Positions 22,683 through 29,061 of a stretch of DNA of 34,239 nt are shown here, one piece after another. How positions within the stretch are numbered: the first letter of the stretch is position 1; every line of letters begins with the position of its first letter. The notes beneath the pieces are model-generated. The model saw only the letters and a program-made list of their open reading frames with translations, searched no databases and had not been told where the DNA came from. Position numbers and translations under genes: made by a program. Source of the stretch: Clostridia bacterium. Lineage in GTDB: Bacteria; Bacillota; Clostridia; Oscillospirales; Acutalibacteraceae. The DNA is taken from assembly GCA_017439545.1 (NCBI GenBank), contig JAFSIW010000030.1, positions 1 to 34,239 on the forward strand, read 5' to 3'.

Positions 22683-23356
22683 CGTATCGTCTCCTTTTTG
22701 ATCAGGGTATAATTGCCGCTTTTGTCAGCGGTCATAACAAAAACGTCCTGCAAGGCTGTTTTCTCTTTTTTTAGGATCGTATTGATTTGCTTTTCGGTCA
22801 TATGGCATAGTGCAAGAGCGGCGTGATGCAATGTTCCGTCGCCGATGACTACACAGGGCAGACCGTTGTCCGGCTCAACCTTGCAAACCATTTGTGCGGT
22901 TGCGGTAGCGGTTTGCGGGGTGGGTAATACGCTTAGCTTGCCGTCGGTCTCTACAATGCAATATGAGATGTCTTCCAATTTAAAATACCCTTTTTGCCGC
23001 AAGCTGCTTAGCAGATCTTCCACCGTCAGTCGCAGTTTCGCCATGGTTTTTTGCTGAATCACGCCGTCTCGAATTACAATGGCAGGTTTGCCGTCGAACA
23101 TGTTTCGTAGCACAGGTAGTTTTAATGACAAAAAAGAGAAGAGGATCTCCAGAATAACCAAGGTAAAAATGGCAATAATACCGTTGATAACAGGACGATT
23201 CAGATCTTGTATGGGTGCGGCGGCACATTCTGAAATTAAAATGGTAATCACCAGTTCTTCCGGTTGCAGTTCGCCGATCTGCCGTTTGCCCATCAGTCTG
23301 AGCGCTAAAATAACAACGCCGTATAAAATTACAGCGCGAATCAAGGTAATGACCAT
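22679..23356 (-). CDS. DUF421 (YetF-type) membrane protein
   Basis: 225 residues. Three N-terminal hydrophobic helices contain the family hallmark ALRLMGKRQIGELQPEELVI and the following ITILISECAAAPIQD. After these comes the soluble YetF domain (PAIVIRDGVIQQKTMAKLRL, LRQKGYFKLEDISYCIVETD, LSVLPTP). In Bacillus and relatives, YetF-domain proteins are found in the spore inner membrane, and the two-domain 2Duf form raises spore heat resistance; this supports, but does not prove, a spore role here. ATG 23356 is preferred, with AAGGAG 10 nt upstream; the in-frame GTG at 23365 abuts that site and is unlikely. It is divergent from gerAA. Confidence 0.9.
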   Translation of the reverse strand: MVITLIRAVILYGVVILALRLMGKRQIGELQPEELVITILISECAAAPIQDLNRPVINGIIAIFTLVILEILFSFLSLKLPVLRNMFDGKPAIVIRDGVIQQKTMAKLRLTVEDLLSSLRQKGYFKLEDISYCIVETDGKLSVLPTPQTATATAQMVCKVEPDNGLPCVVIGDGTLHHAALALCHMTEKQINTILKKEKTALQDVFVMTADKSGNYTLIKKETIR

Positions 23357-23375
23357 CGTTATCACTCTCCTTGAG

Positions 23376-23382
23376 TAGTATG
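23376..23382 (-). promoter_or_regulatory. Possible sigma-F/G-type -10 element for the DUF421-DUF4363 pair
   Basis: CATACTA on the minus strand fits the CATNHTA -10 consensus of forespore sigma-G promoters and lies just upstream of the DUF421 ribosome binding site. A matching -35 (GHATR) at 17-18 nt is poor (GTTAA is the nearest), so this is tentative. Confidence 0.35.
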
Positions 23383-23438
23383 TGGCAAAGCGGAGAAATT
23401 AACGATGGTGTTTTTTACCACCAAAAAGGAGAGAGTGT

Positions 23439-24899
23439 GTGGAACAGACCAAATTATCATCATTGCTTATACAAAATGTGATGCAGGTGCGTAGTGCGTA
23501 TGCCTCGTCCGGCGACTTGAACGTACGGATGTTGTCGTCAGGCGAGCATCGGTTTGCTTGCATCACGTTAGAAAATATGGTGAACAAACAAATATTGAAT
23601 GACATGCTCTTAAAGCGATTGGTACGGCAACCGCTTTCCGGCCCGCCGATGAACTGCTTTATACAAATTGAGGAAGAAATTTCAACCGCCTCCGAGCAAA
23701 AGCGCATATCTACCTTAGAGCAGTTGTATGAAATGATGGCATCCGGTTTTGCTGTGTTGTTAATGGATGGCGTTCCTTTGGGACTTGCTTTGGGTTTTCA
23801 GGGGTTCCCCGCCCGTGGGGTACAACCACCCGAAAATGAGGTGATGGAGCGAGCGTCTCATGAAGCCTTTGTAGATGTGCTGAAGCTTAATACACCGCTG
23901 TTGCGCCGACGGATGAAGACCAAGGATTTTGTGATAGAAACCATGCAGGTGGGGAGAAGCAGTCAGACACAGGTGGCTGTTTGCTATTTGCAGGGACGGG
24001 CATCAGAGGGTACCGTTGCTAAAATCAAACAGCAACTTCGTTCGGTGAAAATAGATACGGTGCTGGAGTCGGGCTATCTACAACCTTTTTTAGAGGCGGA
24101 TTCCCGCTCTTTGTTTCCGTCGGTGGGTGTGAGTGAACGACCGGATACGGTTTGTGCCAAAATCAGTGAAGGACGGGTGGCAATTCTGGTAGATGGCTCG
24201 CCCTTTTGCCTGATCACACCGTTTCTGTTTTCGGAACATTTTCAAAGCATGGATGATTACACCATGAATCCATACTATGCCACCTTTATCCGATTGCTGA
24301 AGTATCTATCTTTTTTCTTAGCAATGCTGCTGCCGGGCTTCTATGTGGCAGTGGGGGAGCACAACCCCGAGGTGTTTCCGTCAGCTATCTTTTTTAAGGT
24401 GGTTGACGCCGAGGTTGCCACGCCTTTTTCGTTGCTTTGGGAGGCGTTGATCATCCATACTATTTACGAGATTATGCGAGAAGCGGGATTACGCTTGCCT
24501 AAATCAGTGGGTCACGCCGTTAGTATTGTGGGAGCGTTGGTCATTGGTGAGGCGGCGGTTACGGCAGGTCTGATCGGAGCGCCTATGATCATTGTAGTGG
24601 CGGTCACAGCGTTGGCATCCTATGTGATCCCGTCGTTGTATTATCCCACTGCGATCCTGCGGTTTTTATTTATTATCGTTGGAGGCCTTTCAGGGCTGTT
24701 TGGCGTAGTGCTGTTGTTTGCGGTGGTCCTGACCGAGATCACCTCCCTTAACGCCTTTGGTGTGCCGATATCCGCGCCCATTTCCCCCTTCGATCTGCGA
24801 TCTATGCGGGATACGGTGGCTCGGTTGGGATGGAAGACCCTGTCCCGCCGTATTGCAAAAGTGCAAGAACTCCACGGAGCAGAGGAGGAAACAAGGTGA
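23439..24899 (+). CDS. gerAA: Spore germination receptor subunit A (GerA family)
   Basis: 486 residues, typical for GerAA/GerBA/GerKA. The soluble N-terminal part (about 1-270) contains QPFLEADSRSLFPSVGVSER and the strongly conserved DTVCAKISEGRVAILVDGSP. The rest has about five membrane helices (LLKYLSFFLAMLLPGFYVAV, VSIVGALVIGEAAVTAGLIG and ITSLNAFGVPISAPISPFD near the end). With GerAB and GerAC it forms the germinant receptor of the spore inner membrane, which senses nutrients and starts germination. The start is GTG 23439 with AAGGAG 7 nt upstream; no ATG fits. It overlaps gerAB by a GTGA junction. Confidence 0.95.
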   Translation: MEQTKLSSLLIQNVMQVRSAYASSGDLNVRMLSSGEHRFACITLENMVNKQILNDMLLKRLVRQPLSGPPMNCFIQIEEEISTASEQKRISTLEQLYEMMASGFAVLLMDGVPLGLALGFQGFPARGVQPPENEVMERASHEAFVDVLKLNTPLLRRRMKTKDFVIETMQVGRSSQTQVAVCYLQGRASEGTVAKIKQQLRSVKIDTVLESGYLQPFLEADSRSLFPSVGVSERPDTVCAKISEGRVAILVDGSPFCLITPFLFSEHFQSMDDYTMNPYYATFIRLLKYLSFFLAMLLPGFYVAVGEHNPEVFPSAIFFKVVDAEVATPFSLLWEALIIHTIYEIMREAGLRLPKSVGHAVSIVGALVIGEAAVTAGLIGAPMIIVVAVTALASYVIPSLYYPTAILRFLFIIVGGLSGLFGVVLLFAVVLTEITSLNAFGVPISAPISPFDLRSMRDTVARLGWKTLSRRIAKVQELHGAEEETR

Positions 24900-25999
24900 C
24901 GTCCAATCAAAGAATTGGTGCCGGACAGTTCTTTTTAATGATCTTTCTTTCGCGAGTGGTGCTGACTCTTACCTACAGCATCAACTCAGGCGGACATACT
25001 ATTAGCAATGCGGATTGGTTTGCCGCTCTGTTTATGCCCTTGATCTTGCTGATTATGGGCGTTCCCGCTTTTGTCTTTTTGCATCATTCTCCCGGAGGTG
25101 ATCTATGCGATTTCGCCTTCACTTTAGGAACGGGGGTTGGCAAGGCGGTCTCCCTGTTATACGGATTGTTGTTTTTGCTGTTAACCTTTACGCCGGTGGC
25201 TCGTTTCTCCTTTTTTGTAACCTCCACCACACAAACCGAAAAAGGGGAGTGGTTTTTTCCTTTGTTGATTATGGCAGCAGTGTCTTTTGGTGCCGCCAAA
25301 GGGGTACAGGCCATTGCCCGAACGGGCGCAGTGTTGGCGGTTATTGGGATTGCCGCTATTGCCGCCATCGTGCTGGCGCTGATTCCCCGTATGGATATGC
25401 TGAATATATATAATCCCTTGGCCGGCGGCATCCGAGAGGTGGGCTCATCGGTCTTACTGCTCATTGCCAATTCGCTGGAACTTAGCATGCTCTATATGTT
25501 GGCACCTCACATACGCGGCAGTGTGAAAAAGGCGTATCTGGGCTATTGTGTTACCGCGCCGCTTATGCTGTTTTTGGTGCTGTTTACCGTAATGGCGGTA
25601 TTGGGCCCCTATGCTACGTTACAACTCTTTCCCTTCTATTCGGTGGCGGGAATCGCTAAAATCGGGGAACTGACCAATCTGTCTGCCTTAGAGGCGTCGG
25701 TTTGGATCGTTGGGGTGTTTGCCAAGTGCGCCTTGTATTTGTATTTTAGTTACCGTTGTCTATCCAAAGTTGTTTCATTGCCCCATCGGTGGATGTGGTT
25801 TGTTCTGTTAGGGAGCTTGTCAGCAATCGCGGCAGCTATGAGCTCAGATAACGTAAAAAAAGCCCAACTGAATTTTTCGGTGGTAGGCAGTCTTTGGATC
25901 AACGCCATATTTTTGATTGTATTACCACTGATTCTAACGGTGGCAGGCGCCATCAAAAGGAGGAAGCAGAATGCGACGATGGATTCTATGGTTGGTTAG
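24896..25999 (+). CDS. gerAB: Spore germination receptor subunit B (GerAB/APC-type permease)
   Basis: About 367 residues with ten hydrophobic segments, the APC-superfamily permease layout of GerAB, which forms the ligand-binding membrane part of the germinant receptor. Characteristic start IGAGQFFLMIFLSRVVLTLT, and later WIVGVFAKCALYLYFSYRCL. The start is GTG 24896: AGGAGG lies 7 nt upstream (24883-24888) and the GTGA overlap with the gerAA stop is a standard coupling. An in-frame ATG at 24830 lies well inside gerAA and lacks such a site. It overlaps gerAC by 29 nt. Confidence 0.93.
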   Translation: MTSNQRIGAGQFFLMIFLSRVVLTLTYSINSGGHTISNADWFAALFMPLILLIMGVPAFVFLHHSPGGDLCDFAFTLGTGVGKAVSLLYGLLFLLLTFTPVARFSFFVTSTTQTEKGEWFFPLLIMAAVSFGAAKGVQAIARTGAVLAVIGIAAIAAIVLALIPRMDMLNIYNPLAGGIREVGSSVLLLIANSLELSMLYMLAPHIRGSVKKAYLGYCVTAPLMLFLVLFTVMAVLGPYATLQLFPFYSVAGIAKIGELTNLSALEASVWIVGVFAKCALYLYFSYRCLSKVVSLPHRWMWFVLLGSLSAIAAAMSSDNVKKAQLNFSVVGSLWINAIFLIVLPLILTVAGAIKRRKQNATMDSMVG

Positions 26000-27080
26000 T
26001 TTATCCTTGCTGTTTGGTCTTACAGGCTGTTCGGATACCGCCCCCTTAAAAGAGAAATTGATTATTGAGGGAATCGGGGTAGACTACGCTGAAAATCGGT
26101 TTGAAGTGACCTTGCAGGTGTATGCACCCTCCACCGAAGGAGTTTCAAAAAAAGGATATCAGACCTTTTCAGCCGTTGGTGAAACTTTATATCAGGCATT
26201 ACGATTGGTGGACGAAAACACGGGAAAATATTCCTATTACTCCGATACCAAGGTTGTGGTGTTTTCGTTGGACGCTTTACAAAAAGGCTTGTGGAATAAC
26301 GTGGAATACTTTGTGCGAAGCAGCGAGATGGGCTCAAACGTGGCGCTGGCGGCAACCCGCGGGCGGGCGGCGGATCTGCTGACGGTGGAGGGGGAGGGAA
26401 ACAATATTCCCGCCCGTGTGCTGTCCAATGCCTTGCATTACGGTAAAAGCGACGTGGGACCCATCAGCGGTGAACTGATGACGGTCAGCGCCATGTTGGT
26501 CAACGATTGGGGCGAGGTTTCACTGCCGATGCTGGCCGTAGAGAAAAAAGAAGGAAAAGGATATCCCTATTTTGACGGAGTGTTGTGTTTTCATCAGGAT
26601 ACTCCGCAGTATCAGATGACAGAACAGGAGAAATGGGTCTATAATTGGATGCATGAATATTACGATGATCGGGCGTTTGTACTGCCATATGATAATCATT
26701 TGTATGCCCTGCAAATCCGCGACAGTAAGAGAAAAATAAAGGTTTATGTTGATAAGGATGTTCCTGTTTTCACGGTGAGTCTGACCTTGACTTGCGATAT
26801 TATGGAGACCAATTCAGCCCATGGCGTGGTACTGACTGATCTGGAGGACCTAAAGACCAAAATGGAGGAAACGGTCAGTAATCTGACGCGATCCACCTTA
26901 CAGCAGGTGGCGGTTACACAGCAATGCGATGTGTTTGACTTGGGGCGCACCCTGCGCAAACAGCATCACGACTTTGTAAGGCGGGCGGGCGATCTGTCTA
27001 CTGCCCTGAAAAACAGTCGGTTCGAATGTATAACAGAGGTGATAATCGCACGAGCGGGTCAGGGTAGCGTGGATGAATGA
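25971..27080 (+). CDS. gerAC: Spore germination receptor lipoprotein (Ger(x)C family)
   Basis: 369 residues, standard length. It starts with a lipoprotein signal (MRRWILWLVSLSLLFGLTGC, lipobox Cys20) and continues with the GerAC N-terminal pattern KLIIEGIGVDYAENRFEVTL and QTFSAVGETLYQAL. The C-terminal domain has FTVSLTLTCDIMETNSA and ends in a typical Ger(x)C region with HHDFVRRAG. It is the lipid-anchored outer subunit of the receptor. AGGAGG lies 8 nt upstream of ATG 25971, inside gerAB. A strong terminator follows, closing the ger operon. Confidence 0.95.
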   Translation: MRRWILWLVSLSLLFGLTGCSDTAPLKEKLIIEGIGVDYAENRFEVTLQVYAPSTEGVSKKGYQTFSAVGETLYQALRLVDENTGKYSYYSDTKVVVFSLDALQKGLWNNVEYFVRSSEMGSNVALAATRGRAADLLTVEGEGNNIPARVLSNALHYGKSDVGPISGELMTVSAMLVNDWGEVSLPMLAVEKKEGKGYPYFDGVLCFHQDTPQYQMTEQEKWVYNWMHEYYDDRAFVLPYDNHLYALQIRDSKRKIKVYVDKDVPVFTVSLTLTCDIMETNSAHGVVLTDLEDLKTKMEETVSNLTRSTLQQVAVTQQCDVFDLGRTLRKQHHDFVRRAGDLSTALKNSRFECITEVIIARAGQGSVDE

Positions 27081-27083
27081 ATA

Positions 27084-27122
27084 AAAAAAGAGTTTTCGGC
27101 ACATTGCCGAAAACTCTTTTTT
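27084..27122. terminator. Bidirectional terminator after the ger operon
   Basis: A perfect 18-bp inverted repeat (27084-27101 with 27105-27122), with a 3-nt loop and A/T runs on both sides. It serves gerAC and the convergent DUF2809 gene. Confidence 0.95.
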
Positions 27123-27130
27123 GTCTGATA

Positions 27131-27514
27131 TTATTTTTTGCGGTAAGCCAATCGTTCAAATCCCCAAAACAGCAAGCAACCAAACGCGTAGCAGATCACG
27201 TCTGCCACCGAGAAGGTATTGCCGACCAGTATACGAAGCGGAGTTATGTGGTTAAGACCCAATAAAGCAACGGGATCGACAAGCTGAATCAACTCCACCA
27301 ACAAAGCGAATCCCAATACGTAAAGGGGAAGCAATTTTGGTTTGTTTGGTAATACAACTCGCACCAGACAACATAGTAAAACCGTAACCAGCAGGTCACC
27401 GCCGTAGGGGCGGATCCAATCGTCGTGGATGAACAAGGCAATGAGCACCTCGGTTATCAGCAAAAGAAGAGCGCATCCACCGTAAATCAGACGAGCTTTT
27501 GTTTTATTGTTCAT
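27131..27514 (-). CDS. DUF2809 family membrane protein
   Basis: 127 residues with about four hydrophobic helices. The pattern FIHDDWIRPYGGDLLVTVLL, then LGFALLVELIQLVDP and VGNTFSVADVICYAFGCLL matches DUF2809, small four-helix membrane proteins distantly like VanZ. Function unknown. ATG 27514 has AAGGGAG about 7 nt upstream and lies inside the end of tmcAL (11-bp overlap), so the two are one transcript. A longer ORF upstream of this ATG would run back through tmcAL and is not credible. Confidence 0.85.
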   Translation of the reverse strand: MNNKTKARLIYGGCALLLLITEVLIALFIHDDWIRPYGGDLLVTVLLCCLVRVVLPNKPKLLPLYVLGFALLVELIQLVDPVALLGLNHITPLRILVGNTFSVADVICYAFGCLLFWGFERLAYRKK

Positions 27515-28706
27515 AGCCGTCTCCCTTGGTAAAGCGATACAAATTGGCGGTATATTCCATGCCGCACGTGCCCATCGGCTCATACGCCATAGTATACAGG
27601 TCAGTGGCAAGATTTTCCAATCGGAATAACCGTTTGCCTCGCTCCGATACCGTAGCCATATCCGAAGTTCGTAAAATTACCGGTAGTTTTGCCGTTTGCC
27701 GCATCACTCGCAAAATCTCGTTACCACGCTGATTTTGTCCCAATACCCGTATATAAGCGGGAGACCCCTCTTGGTCTTTGGCGGTAATGCCGATAGCGGC
27801 GCAAAGTAAAATGCGGCGAATACGAGAGAGGGGATACCGTTTGGTTTTAACGGCATTACAGATTTCGTCAAAGGAGCGCCCCTGCCGAATGGCTTCGTAC
27901 AGGCGGTTTTCCAGTCCCTCCGATACTCCGGCAATGCGGGCAAGATAAGCGGGCTCAACCATTCGTAATCGTGAAAGAATCGCCCGATCCAAAGCGGAGA
28001 GGGTAACGGGAGCGCGTCCGTTCAGCTTGCAATCGGCAAGAATGTCCAAGGTTTCTTTTGGTGCGTAGCCCTCTGCCACGGCAGGGTCGGCTTGTATGAT
28101 CCGCCGCAGTTGAGAAGCGGAACAAAATTCATCGGCAACAAGGCGGCTGTCGTGTTGCGAGCCCGCCCGTTTAACCGTTTCGGGCAATACGTGAGAATAG
28201 GCAGAGCGTAATGCCAGCATATATTCAACAGCAAGTAGGTTGTTGGGCGTATCCATCAGCGCCGCTTCGGCAGCGTATCCGTTATCAAGCAGGGCTTGTC
28301 GACGCATTTGCGCGCCTTGCTTTTTGTCTACTGCGCCAACGGCTTCCAAATGCTCTATGGCGGCGGCGGTACGCCGCAACGGCTCAGTATCACCGCATTC
28401 GCTGCCAAAATGCAAGGCATCCAAACAGCCTGTAGCAAGCAAGGTTTCTATCCCTCCCTTGGCAAAAATGCCTGCATTGCCAAGGGCGTATGCCACCGGC
28501 AACTCCAGCACCAGATCCGCACCGTTTGCCAGAGCACAGCGGGTGCGGGCTATTTTGTCCATAATGGCAACATCGCCCCGTTGGGTAAAGTTGCCGGACA
28601 TGGCGCAAACAATATGGGTAGCGCCGTTTTCTCCGGCGGCACGGATCTGATAGGCATGGCCGTTATGAAACGGATTGTATTCCGCAATGATTCCCGTGAT
28701 TTTCAT
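27504..28706 (-). CDS. tmcAL: tRNA(Met) cytidine acetate ligase (TmcAL, YlbM family)
   Basis: 400 residues, normal for the family. TmcAL activates acetate with ATP and acetylates the wobble cytidine (ac4C34) of elongator tRNA-Met. The nucleotidyltransferase motif is at the N-terminus: ITGIIAEYNPFHNGH (HNGH as the HIGH-type box). It is followed by AMSGNFTQRGDVAIMDKIAR and GADLVLELPVAYAL, and later SQLRRII and YPLSRIRRILLCAAIGI, all conserved in this family. ATG 28706 is chosen by homology; GAGGAG lies 12 nt upstream, slightly far, and the upstream in-frame TTG (28730) is unlikely. The target, tRNA-Met, is encoded at 14603-14679. Confidence 0.95.
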   Translation of the reverse strand: MKITGIIAEYNPFHNGHAYQIRAAGENGATHIVCAMSGNFTQRGDVAIMDKIARTRCALANGADLVLELPVAYALGNAGIFAKGGIETLLATGCLDALHFGSECGDTEPLRRTAAAIEHLEAVGAVDKKQGAQMRRQALLDNGYAAEAALMDTPNNLLAVEYMLALRSAYSHVLPETVKRAGSQHDSRLVADEFCSASQLRRIIQADPAVAEGYAPKETLDILADCKLNGRAPVTLSALDRAILSRLRMVEPAYLARIAGVSEGLENRLYEAIRQGRSFDEICNAVKTKRYPLSRIRRILLCAAIGITAKDQEGSPAYIRVLGQNQRGNEILRVMRQTAKLPVILRTSDMATVSERGKRLFRLENLATDLYTMAYEPMGTCGMEYTANLYRFTKGDGYEQ

Positions 28707-28724
28707 AGAAATCCCATTCTCCTC

Positions 28725-28753
28725 TTGCAATTCATGGTGGATTCGTGTATACT
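28725..28753 (+). promoter_or_regulatory. Sigma-A-like promoter of the small membrane protein gene
   Basis: TTGCAA (28725-28730), 17-nt spacer, TATACT (28748-28753). It overlaps the promoter and leader of the divergent tmcAL gene. Confidence 0.7.
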
Positions 28754-28756
28754 CAT

Positions 28757-28785
28757 ATTATATAAACGTATCCATTAAAAAGCAA
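28757..28785 (-). promoter_or_regulatory. Sigma-A-like promoter of tmcAL
   Basis: Minus-strand TTGCTT (28785-28780), 17-nt spacer, TATAAT (28762-28757). Its -10 box lies only 3 nt from that of the opposite promoter, so RNA polymerase can occupy only one at a time. Confidence 0.7.
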
Positions 28786-28821
28786 GAGTTTTCCTTGTGT
28801 TTATCAGAAAGGACGATGATT

Positions 28822-29016
28822 ATGTTCGATATGATGTTGGCGGCAGGTCAGCTGTTGAATCCTGCAACGGGAGACAATTCTGACTCGCTGGTTAAAATTC
28901 TGATTATTGCGGGCGTGGTGTGCGTGCTTGCGGTAGCCGCGTTGATCCTGCTTCCCAAGCTGTCTAAAAAGGATGAATCCGAAGAATCCGAAGTAGAAGA
29001 GATCGATCAGGAATAA
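28822..29016 (+). CDS. Small single-pass membrane protein of unknown function
   Basis: 64 residues. A short N-terminus with MMLAAGQLLNPATGDNSDS is followed by one helix, ILIIAGVVCVLAVAALILL, then KLSKKD and an acidic tail (EESEEVEEID-like composition). The stop-transfer KLSKKD after the helix suggests N-out, C-in topology. It could be read as a tiny membrane anchor; there is no LPxTG motif. Start: ATG 28822 has AAAGGA 8 nt upstream, while ATG 28816 is too close to that site. It is transcribed alone from the promoter at 28725 and closed by a terminator. Not recognised. Confidence 0.7.
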   Translation: MFDMMLAAGQLLNPATGDNSDSLVKILIIAGVVCVLAVAALILLPKLSKKDESEESEVEEIDQE

Positions 29017-29020
29017 TGGG

Positions 29021-29048
29021 AAGGCAGTCGTTTTCGGCTGCCTTTTTT
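29021..29048 (+). terminator. Terminator after the small membrane protein, directly before the rhamnosidase RBS
   Basis: AAGGCAGTCG (29021-29030) pairs with CGGCTGCCTT (29035-29044, one G-T pair) with a TTTT loop, followed by a T-run to 29048. The next gene's ribosome binding site begins at 29049. Confidence 0.88.
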
Positions 29049-29061
29049 AGGGGAATATAGA

